The translations under genes were made by a program, and so were the position numbers. The notes below the pieces were generated by a model that was not told the origin of the DNA, searched no databases, and saw only the letters and a program-made list of their open reading frames with translations. DNA of 64,000 nt from Telopea speciosissima (Eukaryota; Streptophyta; Magnoliopsida; Proteales; Proteaceae). Positions 12,234-26,200 of this stretch are shown here, in pieces. Where the stretch lies: the NCBI RefSeq assembly GCF_018873765.1, contig NC_057919.1, forward strand, positions 66,334,984-66,398,983. Reading direction: 5' to 3'. Every line of letters starts with the position of its first letter. Position 1 is the first letter of the stretch.

Positions 12234-12631
12234 TGATTCGGATTCAGTATTTAGTCGCTCTGACTAGTCAGAAGAGAGAGAGAGAAGAAAAAAAAAATAG
12301 AGAAGACAGTATCGTGGAAAGGCGGGCAGCTACCAGTTACGACGAACAGCTGATCCGAGTTGGTGAGCCAAGGGCCTCCTCGGAAGGCCCGCCACCTTCT
12401 TGCCAAGTTGCCAAAGGTGGGCCTGAGCCTATCCAGTTTACTAGTGTACCTATTGACCTATTCCATGGTTGGAGTAATCGGTACCGGTTCCGATCCAAAA
12501 TCAAGAAGAATGAAGTTCAATCAGCCAAAAAAGAAAAAACACTGGGATCAAAAAATCCTAAAAATATTGTTCTGGATTGATCGGAATCTGTAGTAACCCA
12601 TTTGGCCGATCCAACTCCGAGCATGAGGGAT

Positions 12632-12745
12632 CTGGGAGGATCATCGCAGCTTTACCCCTGTTTTTACAGAGAAATTTTTTCCTAACTCAAAGCAGTGATC
12701 ACTTGGTCACAATGGAACAACATTACCATTACACCAAGGCCCGCC
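12632..12745 (-). mobile_element. Truncated Au-type SINE
   Basis: Read on the minus strand it contains CCATTGTGACCAAGTGATCA and AACAGGGGTAAAGCTGCG, the diagnostic order of plant Au SINEs. It aligns by eye with the better copy at 43804-43967 but lacks the 3' end. Confidence 0.65.
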
Positions 12746-13999
12746 TTACCTGGGATCTTCTCAGGTAGTAAATTTAATTCATTCCCATCGCACAGGTATT
12801 TGGGATGCTGATAGGTTAGATAAATTAGCTACTGAAGACTACTTAAGATAGATTGGTGCTCTTCTTGGTCTTATTGCTTGGACTCTGTCCTATGGATGCA
12901 AAACTCAGAATCGGAATCTGGATTAGGTCCAGCCGATTCCAATTGGATTCCTATCTGGATTGGACGAAATCAGTCAGATTCTGCTCTAACCTTAGAAATG
13001 GCTTATAAACTAGCAGCATTGGATTGACCAGAATCGAGACCGGCCTCAGCCAATTCTGATCCCAATTAGCCGATTCATCCGATTCAGGCAATCCGATCCC
13101 GAATCTTGAAACAGTTTAAACTGAGACTTGGATTCAAACTGGTGGCAAGAACAAAAATTCATTTGGAGGTTTTACACTTTTACTTTTACCATAAAAAATT
13201 GAAACTAATAAAGGTTACAAGAATTAACAATTTCGACCCTTAAAGGAATCACATATTTGTCATGGATTTTTGAAAGAACAACAATAATTCAGACTCTCTC
13301 TCTAGTGCAATATCAGCTCCTCTGGTCTAATGGACTAGGTTTTCATGGATTTTTAAGATTAAAGGTTCAAACTCTCAGATCTCGTAAGAGTTTTTTCTAG
13401 TGTCTAGTAAAGCTTTCCTGATGGAAGTTTTATAAATCATAATTTTTTTCAAAAAAATCCTGGGGGATTTTGCCAGAAGAGGAATTAGAGAGAGGGACTG
13501 TCCAATTTACTTAGGTGGCCACAGAGGTGCCCCTAAAGGGATACCACATCTAGGTGTGTCAGATTAGACAAACAACAACCAATCTGTTTCTTGGTAAAAA
13601 TAACTGCAACTCTTGTGAAAAATAACCTTGCATTAAGATAAAAGCAAAAAAATCTACTAATTGAATGCATCATCTTGGTAGGCTCATCAGCTATGGCTAG
13701 CTTCATTAATTTAACAATTGGATGAGAACAATATTGCAAAATGCAAAGGAAACTTCACTCACATCATCCTGATCCTATCCGAGAATGATTCGTTTGATTA
13801 CATGAGCTACACCCACTCCACCTCCCCCCCCCCCCGCCCCCAAAAAAAAAAAAAAAAAAAAAAAAGAAAAGCTACAGATGGGCCAATACCTACAGAAGTC
13901 ATGCCAAGGTTTACACAATGATGCGCATATAAATTACAGATTACACTAAAACACATTGAGCAGATACCTGCAAAAGCTGGGTCAAAGAGCTTCAAATAA
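12746..13999. other. 3' flank of GUN1, no gene seen
   Basis: The stretch holds the presumed GUN1 3' UTR near 13600-13999, a C-rich then A-rich homopolymer run at about 13820-13865, and repeated GATTCGG/CCGATTC words at 12890-13110. I see no coding similarity. Confidence 0.5.
13314..13440 (+). mobile_element. Possible tRNA-derived SINE
   Basis: A box-A-like TGGTCTAATGGACTAGG is followed about 35 bp later by a box-B-like AGGTTCAAACTC, then a non-tRNA tail. No tRNA cloverleaf closes and no target duplication was found. Confidence 0.3.
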
Positions 14000-14264
14000 C
14001 TAGAAAGGAAGTATTTGCAAGTCAGAGAGTTTATCTAACCTAGTACTTTCTGGGTTTTTTCTGTCATCATGAAGAATCAGGACCTTTAGTGTGCCGGTTT
14101 CCCTTAACCAGGCAGCTACCACAGCTCCTGTTGATATAAACCGCCCAATATTGCACTTGGCAACATGGAAGGGAGCACCAATTCCACTAAGGAGTGCTTC
14201 AATAGCTCGTCTGAGAGTACCGTTACCAGCTACTTTGCTGTGTTTGCCCCACCCTGTCAAAATG
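14000..14264 (-). CDS. GUN1: GUN1 exon 4
   Basis: The end of codon 774 and residues 775-861, containing TGWGKHS and the conserved C terminus, stop TAG at 14000-14002. Acceptor GTGCAG at 14265. Confidence 0.95.
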
Positions 14265-17200
14265 CTGCACAGAAATGATATCTTTCAATCCCAAGTCATG
14301 GATGGTACACTAGTAGTGGAGAACATTGCAGTCTCTGGATTATTCTGAACTGGTAAATTATCAAGAGAATCAATTGCATACCTTACTAACTTTGGCAACT
14401 CATGACCTTCAAACATGATAGAACGTATATTGAGCAGCCAAGCATGAACCATAGCTTGAGCAGCACCAGAAGACATCAGATGCAAATCCAAACACGAGTC
14501 ACACCATGCATTCTCCCATACATGCCGGCGTTTCCCTTCAAGCACAACCAACTGGGCCCCTTGTTTCTACAAGAAAATTAAATAGGACAACGAGTCCTTA
14601 AAAAAAATGCAGCTTTAATCCTGTACTTGATATGCAAGGCTCATGAAAATATCCAATGAAGGAAAGCTGGATTGGATCCCAAAATTTTATTTCTTCATTT
14701 TTTTGGTGGGATTGTGGTGCATTGGTTGGAATGCCTTTGAAAAAAATGGCATAAATTTTACTGAAGGGAAGAAAAGAGCAAGAGAAGAACAATACTGAGA
14801 AGCCAAGGGATAGTACAATGATGAACTAGACATAATGTAGAAGGGATCACCGTGGTTGATTTAGTTGGTTGGGCCCCTTATTGTTTTGCCATGTGTCACA
14901 TTTAAGTCATCCTAAAGATTGTCTACATAAAATATGCTTGATTTGATGATTAACTATTTTTGGTATGCAGTATTTTTTTCTCATCTAAAAAAAGGTCAAG
15001 AAGCTCAAAATCAGGGTCTGTGGCCAATAATCTCTTACACCACAAAGCATTCTACAGGTCTGTTACTGGTGGAGCCAAAGTCAATACAATGTTCACATCA
15101 AACAGCCAGAAACTAAGCTATAGATCACAAAATATATATACCAACATACTGGTACTGTGCAATTGAAGATAAACATAATAAAGTACAAGGAAACAAAAGA
15201 ATAAACCAAAATAACAATGATGAGCATTGCTCATGAGTTACAGCTACTCTAGCAGCACCGTGTATCTCAGTAGGGACTTTAGTAAATTGCCAGTTGCCTC
15301 AAGTTGACAAATAAAATCTTCAACCTTGATGTTCAGCTAATCAAATACAGGTACAAGGGAATAAGCAAAGGAAATAAGTTCAAACAATATAAAACATGAA
15401 GGAACCATTTACCCCACCTCACCCCACCCCCAAAAGTAGAAGAAAATTTGCATTTGAAGCAATCAAAGAAAAGTATGTTGCATACCATACACTTCCAGGT
15501 TTTCCATGCAATAGCATAAAACTTGACAGAGCGATGTGAAACCTAATCTTGCACAGCTTACGAAGAAAAGACTATGACACCAACATTTTATCTTATGGCT
15601 ATTTATTATCAGTCCAGGTGGTATTCTAACATCTGGTTCGTTTAGGTTCAGGAACTTGTATCTCTATGTACTTCCTTTTCTCAAAAGTAAGCTCTTCCGT
15701 GCATATTTCGGAAGAGCAAAACCAATACTTTAAGAGACCCAGTTTGCTGGTGAGACACAACAGGCAAGGTCTGTGAAAGTGACACAATTTCTAACACAGG
15801 GTAGTATATGACCGATACGTATTAGAAAAATCACCTTAGTGGTATGCCCTTTCTCTCTCTCTATCAGTGTATCGAGTATCGATATGTATTGGCCCGATAT
15901 GGCCGATATGTATCGGAAAAATCACCTTACCGATACAATACAGCTGGAAACGATAGGGGGGGTGTGTGTCTTGGGTCATATATACGACCTGAGACATCTC
16001 AAGTTAACCGGAGAGTTCAGTTTCCGCCGGCCACGTTAGAACCTAGACTGAAGAGAAGTGAAATATCTCACTCAACCCAAGCAATCGGAGATTTTAGGAG
16101 TATATTCCCAACTCGAAGAACCCTTGAAATCAGCCAATAGCAGCCCAAAAGAAACACCATAAAGTTAAATCAAATTTGAAGAAACAGAGATACAATCAGA
16201 ACTTGAAGAACCAAGGCTGAAATTTGATTCGATTCTGCAGATGCTTGAAACTTTCAGTGTCAAACTCCACCAGTTGTGTCACCCTCAGGTAGGTAAGGCT
16301 TCAATGCACAGAATTTGGGGTTGAGCTGATAAGATTCAGAGGAGTTCCAGATTTTCTTATCAGTCCAGAAACTGACAAACAGAGAACTCACCCTGAGACA
16401 GGCAGAGCCGCAGAAGTGCTTTCAGAGAGAGAGAGAGAGAGAGAGAGTAGCGAAGAAGTGACCACTGTCACTCCCGCTGCTATGCGCCAATCACTGCGTC
16501 CATCCACGAGCTACCGCTGACTCGTTGCAATCATTCCATCCACCCCTCTGTCCTACAAGTCACCACTTAAACCCCTCCATCGATCAAGCACTCCTGCCAA
16601 TTGCAACTCTTTATTATTGACTCCTTTCCAAATTCTAATCAGAGGGGTGTTTTTTCAGGAGTAGCTTTCATGATGACAAAAAGCTAACACCCTGAACCGT
16701 AAGAGGAGAGTTGTCGCAAATGCATACAAATATGATAGACAAATGGGTATTATCATCATCGCCCATAGCATGACTTGCACGTGCCATTTATAAAATGTTT
16801 CATGTGGGCATGGCATGCCCCTAATTGAACATGACAAAATGTACAGTACCTGGACATTGTCTCATCAACCACATTATTTTTTATGGGAAAAATATCTGTT
16901 AAAAATAAAAAAGCTTCCCATCTTCACTGAGAGAGAACACACAAAATCTGAACTCCAGGGATCTTTGCAACAAGCTCAATTTGGATCCTTAGAATGCAAT
17001 CCCTCAAGAATTGTTTTAGCTTTGCTGAATCAGTTACTGGAGATCAGCATATGCATTATGAAAATTTCACATGTTCATCCCTATAATCAATTCCCACTGT
17101 TAGCCCTACTTGTTTCATTGTAAACTTTATCTGAATAAAATTTTATTTTGTGCATTTTTTTTAAAATTTCTTAATAGCATTTATTAACACTTAGAAAATC

Positions 17201-20200
17201 TTATTATAAGAAATTTTTTCCTTTTCTATCTGTTTTTACTTGGAAACAAAGGGGATCATCTTAGACATTGAAACCTCAATCAAAATAAGCAGATGTTTTA
17301 ATTCTCATGAAATGTACTTCATTATGGTTCAAATCCTTCGTTTGGACTTTTGATTCCCATCTAAAATTTCCTTTTCTGCTGCTTTTCCTTGTGTTTTGAG
17401 CCATCCATTTGGTTTTCAAAATGTAATGAATCTCTAAAGCTTTATATTGCCATATGGCCAACTCTTATTGAGTTCAAAATTGACAGATAATCAGGGTATC
17501 ATGGGGCATACTTGTACACAATTTGGGCCTAACTGATTGCCATATGGTTGGATCGGACCACTCAACATATTGCTACTTATTTATGGTGTATTATGCTTCA
17601 AAACAGGGCTTTGCATGTGTCCTAAGCATATCCATGTGTTTCTTAGTGTTTCCATGCATATCTTCAACGTATCTTGCATCTCTCCAATATGGCTTCCAGA
17701 TGTCTCTTAAAACCACCCTCCCGATACGCTGACGGATACCGATACTCAACACCATAGTTGTCAAGGCATCGCCTAGGTGTCCAGACACCTTGTGTCCTAG
17801 GTGATATCATAAAAGAAAGGTAATGCAACTTAGGGTTCCAAAACAACCCTAATAAGGTTGCTATGGGTCCACCAAATTGAATAAAATCCAAATATGAAGA
17901 AGCAATGGCAATTTCACAATTTTCAGGAACATTTTAGGACCTCTTTGGGCAAGGATCAAGGATGCAAAACTAATTAAAATTTGAAGAAAAGAAAAAAAAA
18001 AACTGGAATTCCGAAAAAGCATGGGATAAAAGGGAGAGAAATCAGAAAATAAGGGCTTTGTGCAATAACAAGGATGTTGTCCTTACTTACAACTATCAAA
18101 ACTTTGTGTCTTCTTCCTTACGATTTCTCAAACCAGCAGTAATCCGAATGAATAAAAGTGAGAGATCTTACCCAAATCAAGCCCAATAAACATGAGATTT
18201 CAGGAAGAAGTTCTTAAACCCCAACCCTTATGAAATCAACTGATCGCAGGCCCAAGTAAAATACAAGAAATAAAATAAAATTTTCTTAAACTGGGCCTGG
18301 CGGAACTATCGCAGCCAGCTGTATTTGCTGATTTGTAACTTAGAGAGGAGGAAGCTTATAGGAATGAGAACCATTGTTTCGAGTCTCCCTAAGGTGGTGA
18401 ACTAATACCCACACTATTAAATTGATCTGATTGGTATTGATGGAGTTCCCTGCTTCCAGCGAACTCTTCTCAGACCAGCAATATCATTTAACAGAGACAA
18501 GGGAAACAGAATAGAAATAAAGACAGAAATTGAAGAAGAAGTAGTAGGTAGAATGAGAAAGAAAAGATTTGAGGGAGGAATCCAATCTGAGAAATGACAG
18601 ATCAGGAGAAGAAATCCAGATTGGTGAAGGAGAAAAAGTCACCAATCAAACTTTGTTTCACGCTCTCACAGGAACCACATTAACTAGAATAAAAATTCCA
18701 TTCAACTCCAATCTGAAAATCTCAATGAGTCGATGGTTACATCCATATTACAAGGGGAATAAAACTCCTAACAGCAACAACAACTCAGCCTTATCCCAAC
18801 CATAGTTGTCACGGCGGCTAGGCGACCCAAGGCGTTGGAAGGGGGGGGTAAAAGCAAGACGATACCAATTAGGCGATCAAGGCAACCAAGGCAACGCTTT
18901 GACAACTATGATCCCAACTAAATAGAGACAGCTACATGGATCCTTGCCCTCCAATCAGCTATTTTAGTTCCTTCAATCTGAATCAAATCACTCCTCCATA
19001 CTGCATTCAAAGGGCTCCGTTGAACATAGCAATGCCACCTCAAACGACTTTCCCGTAGCTTATCATGTATCAGCTCTAATATGATCATTCCTTACTTTAT
19101 CCATCCTAGTTTTGCCACTCATCCATCTCAACATCCTCATTTCTGCTACATTGAGTTTATCTATATTATGCTTCTTAACTGTCCAACATTCTGCATCATA
19201 CATCATAGGCTCATAGCCGGTTGTATGATTGTCCTATAGAATTTTCCTTTAAGTTTCATATGAATACACCGATCACACAACACTCCAGACGCACCTCTCT
19301 ACTTCATACATCCTATTTTAATTCTTTGTGAAACATCATCCTCTATATCACCCTCTTTATCAATTTTCACCACCTCATTACCCATCCTAGTGTAACCAAA
19401 GTTACACTCATATACTTCGTCTTCGTTCTACTTATCTTAGAACCTTTTGATTCTAAGGTTGATGATGTAAATGAGTCACTTAGAAGGCTTATTTTATTGA
19501 AAATAAGCTTTGGGTTAGGTTATATATGTGTTGAGCTTTTGTTCCCATGGGTTTATTTTGTAATTGGCCAATTTAATGGGCCTAAAATATGGGTAGAAAA
19601 TAGGAAAACGGGATTTACTTCCTTACTTTAGTTAGAGTCCTATTTTGAGTTTGTTTTCTTTATTATTTCACTTTCTTAGTCAATTTAAGTTACCTTATTA
19701 GTTAGGGATAGGGTTAGACCTATCCTCTTTAGTGTCTAAGTCTATTTTTGAATCTTCTACATAAGTTTGTAAGGGAGGCCAGCATGGTAAACGAATTTGA
19801 TTAATGAAATATTGGCTTTAGCCTTTGTTAAAAATCCTGAGATAGGTTGGGTGAGATGACCAGGGTGAGCTACGATAGCCATCCCCTTCCCCAAACCCCT
19901 CCATCGATCTCTTAAAGCAACATATTCAGTTGTTGGAATTTCTCTGCAAGGTTCAAAATATTTTCAAACAACAAGTCTGAAATTGAAATTCTGCAATTAT
20001 TCTTCTTCCCTTCCAAAAGGTCACATGCAAGGGGATTTTCGCGAGAATTCTGCCCAGCCAAATCTAACCGTTAGAACCTGCTGAAACTTTGATCGAATAT
20101 TCCTCAAACCCTAAGAGACTTGATTCAAATTTCATTACCATCCACCCAGCCGATTGTCTGAAAGTACCCTTTTACCCCTCAATCCTATTTCTACTAGTAT

Positions 20201-23200
20201 TCCTCAATAATTTCAGATTTAGTCATCTGATTTAACTACAACTTTCAGCATCTCTTCTCTCCCATATAATCCACACTCTCCTAACTTAACCCTAACATCT
20301 AACCCTAGGTCCCATCAAACCCTAAACCCTAATTTTACAATTTCACATAATTTGACCTAGCCGATTTCCCCCAATCCATAGCAGATCCTGGTTATTGGTT
20401 CTAGTTGGTCTCCTACCAATCTAGAATTACATTAGTTGATCTCCATACCTACAATTTGGCGTTAATCTCTGCTTTTGTCTCATCCACCAAAAATCCAAAA
20501 CAATATCATCAACAAAAAGCATACACCAAGGAACCTCATCTTGAATGTCTTTGGTTAAATCATCTATGATAAGCGCAAACAAATAAGGGTCAATAGCAAT
20601 TGGGAATTCAGTAACTTGGCCCCTCACAATTTTTATACTTGTCACCGCACCACCATACACATCTTTAATTATGTCCACATACTTACTTGAAACATTTCTC
20701 TTCTCTAGTACTTGCCAGATTAATTCTCTAGGGACTTTGTCTTAAGATTTTTCTAGGCCAATAAAGACCATATGGAGATCCTTCTTGCAATCTCTAAATC
20801 TTTCCATGAGTCTCTCAAGTAAATAGTAACTGTCGTGGCTATTCCTGGAATAAAACCAAATTGGTTTTCCATAATAGTAGTTTCTTGTCTCAAATGGGTT
20901 TCAATAATTCCTAACTATATCCTAAAATTAAAACTGAAAAAACTCTTGATGCAGATCCAAGCATCCACAAGCTGAAGAAGCTGTCCTAATCATAGGGCCA
21001 TAGTTAGGAGCCTTGGTTATTTCCATACTTAGTTTTTTCAGCTTTAGTTATTTCCCATACTTAGTCTTTTTTCAGTTTAATTGTAAACTCTTAAATTGAA
21101 CCGGTTCATACTTGGTTCAATTTAAGTGAATTAAACCTATTGGTTGTTAGGGTCTTATTTCCTATTGGTTACTTATGAATCTTTTTAATTTAGATGTTTT
21201 AATTGTTTTAAGTTGTTTTAATCATACCCCTCCATGATTTCTGAAGAGGGAAGAGTTGTAATAGATTTAGGACTTAGGCCATTGGCCTATTATATTAATA
21301 CAATCATGGGAAGGCTCCCCCACAATATTCAGATTTAAAAAAAAAAACTCTTTTGTTTGCTGCTGCTGTTTAGCTCCACGTGAGTGTGCTTTGTGAATAA
21401 AATCAAGGTTGCCTTGTGAGTAATACCCATGGTATAAAATCTCGCGAAATATCGGCGATATATCGCGATATTTCGTGAATCTCGACATGACCGAGATACG
21501 AAACAAGGTCGAAATAAAAAAGTACAATAACTTCGTCGATATATCGAGATATTTCGACGATATATCGTGGAACTCATATATCGCGAGATATCACGATATA
21601 TCGCGAGATATTGTAAAGTGACAATAGTGTCACATTCAAAATCCTTATAAATTTCATATTTCGCAGCTCTTGGTCGATATTTCGACCGAGAGCTGCTGAA
21701 ATGAAATTTCTCTCTTCTTCCTCCCTTCCAAGCCTCATTGAAGCTCCTTGTCGCCGGGAAGACGTCGGAGGGTCATCTAAGCTCATCATCCAAGCCTAAT
21801 TTCATTATTTAAGGTAAATTATATTTCTCTAAAACTATTTTTTTTAAAAAACTTTGTACAAATGTTGTTGGATGTTGATGATATTAATATATGTTAGACA
21901 CGGAGGCCGATCTGACCTCACGGTGTCGAAATTTTTCCCATATGTATTTTTTTATTTTTTTCTGGTTTTAAAAATTCATTTTCCTACAACTAAAATAGGA
22001 AATAATTAGGGGTAATATGACTTAGATGGTAATGAATTAAATATATGTTAGACACCAATGGCCGATCTACGGCTTCACGATGTCGGATTTATTTTTCTGC
22101 TCTTAAATAATTCTTTTAATTTTCGAAAATTAAGAAAAATATATAAAAAATTAAAAAAACAGAAATAAATAAGGAAAAATATGAGTTTTAAGTTTAAAAA
22201 TAATGAAAAATATGAAAGTTATTTCTATATGTTTTGAGATGCATTACATGTATATTATGTTTACTAATTCATAGTTTTGTTGTGTTAGGTCAATACTTAT
22301 ATTAACATTATATATAAAAATTGGTTTTAATTTTGTGAAAAATATAAGGGTTAGGGAAAAATATTAAATAACTATACAAGTGTATTAGTAATCTAAAAGT
22401 GTCAATTGAAGTGCATCTACATTAAGTTTTTAATTATTTGTGTTACTTACATTACGGAAACAAGTATCATTATGGCGGATCGTGATAGACAACGTGCGAG
22501 GGCAAGCAAAAGGTGGGGGAAAGTAGTCAACAAAGGGCGGAGGAACAAAGAAACAGAGGGAACAAGAGAGACCAACCAGCCAAGCATAGGGGTGACATTG
22601 CATGGTTACATGGTACTCCCATTGATGGGGATAAGAGAAAATCTATATGTAATTATTGTCACATGCAATTTATGGGAGGTGGGTCCAGAGACTTAAACAA
22701 CATCATTGGAGGATCTAAAGATGTTGTAGGTTGTCATATGGTCCCTCTTGAAGTAGCCGGGGAGATTGGTGATAGTTTGAGGGGAAGAAAGAAGAGGAAG
22801 GGTCGACAAGCAAAGGATAAGAGAACAACTTGAGGATACGTGAGGAGTTCGATGGGAGGAGGAAGACGATACAATGATGATGATGACTCCTCCTCCTCCT
22901 CCGATGATGACATCGCATCGATGACATACAAACAACGAGAGGAGGCTAGGGATTTTAAGCGATGTTTCAAGGAGTAGAGGAAGTTTTCAAGATGATCGGA
23001 GAGACAAAGAGTAGGGGGTAGTGGAGGAGTGGCGTTCGGAGGTCCTAAAACTTTGAATCCTTTTAAAAGATCACAAAGTGTGAGGGCAACCCCAACACCT
23101 CTACCATGCATCGTACCACCATCAACATCGATCCTAAATTGCATAAGAAGAAAGGAAGCGATCAACCCGGAATCAAAGGAGCATGGAAGGGGATGAAGGG

Positions 23201-26200
23201 ATTGGTTAAAGAATCAATAGCTAAGTGGATGCTATACCATACCATCAAGAACATCGCCACAAGGCCCCCATTATGATACCATGATAGATACCATTGCAGG
23301 TGGCCCGAGGATTCAAGGGCCCCACCCATATGAGGTAATGAATGTTTATCTACCTCAACAAAAGAGTGAGATTGATGAGTACATTAGTGAGATGAAGAAT
23401 ATGTGGGAGACATATGGGGTGATTGTAATGGCGAGATGGATGGGTGGGCCTACAGAAAGTCCATCATCAATTTCATGATTTATTGTGATGGGAGGACAGT
23501 GTTCCTCAAATCGTGGATGCATCCAAAGAGATAAAGGATGCAAAATATATTTCTGATTGTTAAAGGAAGTAGTGGAAAAAGATGTGGGTATTGAGAATGT
23601 TGTCAGTTGTAGCAGACTGATGGAAGTAACTTAAGTGGCGGTGAGAAGATGATGAACAATAATAAGTACCGGCTCTTCTGGACTCCTTGTGCAGCCCATT
23701 GCATTGACTTAATGCTAAAAGATATGGGAAAGTTAAAGTTGGTGAAGGCTGTGGTTGAAAGTGCAAGACAAGTCACCAACTTTGTATACAACCACTCCTA
23801 TGCCTCAATCTATTGAGGGAAAAATGTGGGGGTGACTTGGTTAGGCTGGCATCACAAGATTTGCCACCAACTACATTGCCCTCAAAAGCATTGAGACAAA
23901 GAAGGCCGGGCTGAGAAGCATGTTTGCTTCGAGGAGTGGTTTCAATGGAAGGGTTCCAAGGCGCAAATGGGAGGAAGCACAAACAACGATGTCATCCGAG
24001 GACTTACGGACCAAACTAAGCAAAGTGGTGAAAGTTTTAGAGCCGAGAATTCAAGTTCTACATGTTGCCGACTCCGCTCACGAAGGGCCCAACCATGCCA
24101 GTCCTATATCTTTGCAATAGACTTGATGAAAGATAGTGTCTATAGTGTGGGTCCTCTGATAGCAAACACTTCTTAGATATCATAAATGCTCATTGGGAGA
24201 ATCAACTTATGCATCCACTGCATAAGGTGGTGAGTAAATTTGTTTTATGTTTACTAATTCATAGTATTATTATTTACTAATTACCTATGCATTTGACAAT
24301 ACCTCTATTCTATATGTCATATTTCACATACTACTTCAACCCTAAGTATCAATATAACAATAGGCTTGGGTTGGAAACTCAACTTATTGATCTTTGTGAA
24401 ACAAGTAGTGAAGAAGTTGGAGCGGATGGTGCACTACAAGCAATTTGCAACAATGAAGTGAGTTCATTTGGAAACTCAACTTATTGATGCTTTCAAATAA
24501 GTAGTGAAGAAGTACTTACTAATTTTCCACATGGGTATAGATCAAGGTATTTAGGGATGCATTGGGAAGTTTTGGACCGAGGTGCGATCAAGGCGAGCAC
24601 GTGGTGATCTTGGTAATTCTTTTAAGTTTTAAATTACATATGTATTGAAATTTGAAAGTTGAAAGTTGAAACAACATTTGACACATGTCTTTTTGTTGTA
24701 AACTTGTAATGCATTGAATGGTGGGTGTTGTATGGGAATCGGCTGAAAACTTAAGAAGAATAGCAATTAAAGTCCTTGCCCAAACATGTTACGCATCCGG
24801 TTGTGAGAGGAACTAGAGTACCTTTGCCTCATCCACTCAAGAGGCGCAATGCAGTTGGGGTCTCAACGTTTATCGACATGGTGTATGTGCTACAACTTGA
24901 CCTGGCGCAACACATACGCATGGGACATGAGGGACGAGGGGCACCATTGATCTAGCGACATCTTTCAAGTTGACTCGGCGATGAGGACCCTATTGTGGAT
25001 TGGGTGAGGATAGAGGTGAGCCGAGTGTTGGATGAGGAGGGAGGTAGGCCCGACCCCATGATAACCGAGATTGGTCCGATGTGGACGAGTATATGGCGAC
25101 GAGGTCGGATACATGCGAGGAAGCCTCGCCCATACCATTCCAGCCACTGGTGGCAATGTTGCGATGATGAAGACTGGTCTAAGTCCTCAAATGATGATGA
25201 TGGTGATGATGGTGATGGTGATCTGGTGGTGGTGATGTTGGTGGTGGTGATCTTTGGTGAAGAATATGACGGCATGCGAGAGCGTTATGTGGTAGGCCAG
25301 GAGGCCCGAGGATTCGGCACTGTAGACCCCTCCGATTCACTGGAGAGACACAGGTTTGATCATGCCACACAAGATACGGACCACGGAGCACGTGCCCCCG
25401 CACCCCCACCTCGAGAGGCCCCTACATACATACAACAGAAGCGTAGGGGTCGACAAACACGATTGCAACCCGATCAAATGGACATTGATAACCTATCTAG
25501 CTCGTTGGTGGTTTGAGTATGGGTGATAGGGAGGAGGACCGAGGACATTGGCGTGCCCCATCTTTTGACGCACATGCCACTCCATTGGCATCGGATTATG
25601 GTGCATCACAACCTTACGGTGGATATGGATATGGATCATCATCATATGGGCGTTTAGTGGGGTAGGGGACTATGACTACCGTCCAGTCCGAGGACATCTT
25701 GGATCATCTTTTGTAGATAACATCTTTGCATACCCTAGCGGACCTAGATACCAACCTCACCCCCATACATGCGCCAATGCCATCGCCTCTTGGCGGCGCC
25801 AACATCATATCACAGTGGATCATCTTCTTCACGGATTTGGATCGATTGGTAACCCTAGTTTATATCCTAGGATAGGTTACCTACGATCGTTGATGATTCC
25901 ATTTACGTGACACTTGTGGATGACTACACTCGTTTCTTCTCCGATTCTATACCGTGGTCCACATATGTCATTCAAACAGAGAGCAATGGACGTCGACTCG
26001 GCGAGGCATGAGTGGGATTGATCCAGGAGGCACGAACTACTATTAGCGAGTTTAGCACTTGTAATTTGTAACTTAAGTTGTGATTTCATTAATCTATGTG
26101 TATTTAACTATTTATACATTAAGGTCGGCGACCGTATGTCAATCAAGGGTGCAAGCCCAAAACACCAATTTGAATTCACATTTTTACAATTTTATGGTTT

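Larger units (their letters stand above)
18770..20946 (-). pseudogene. Decayed LINE (RTE-like) reverse transcriptase, interrupted by two insertions
   Basis: On the minus strand the reverse transcriptase palm is at 20470-20720 ([20 protein letters not shown], then [10 protein letters not shown], where the usual FADD is FVDD). Upstream blocks like [15 protein letters not shown] and KVPREL are near 20730-20830. The C-terminal part is at 18950-19460 ([21 protein letters not shown]) and the 3' end is near the AACAACAAC run at 18774-18783. Multiple stops and frame changes are present. A 110-bp hAT MITE (18801-18910) and a solo LTR (19463-20434) lie inside it. Deleting the LTR plus one target duplication makes the two LINE frames continuous. 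The family is RTE-like by motif, not by alignment. Confidence 0.8.

Noticed and set aside
17591..17891. Minus-strand ORFs of 65-75 codons
   Set aside because: Degenerate repetitive sequence in GUN1 intron 2 with no conserved domain.
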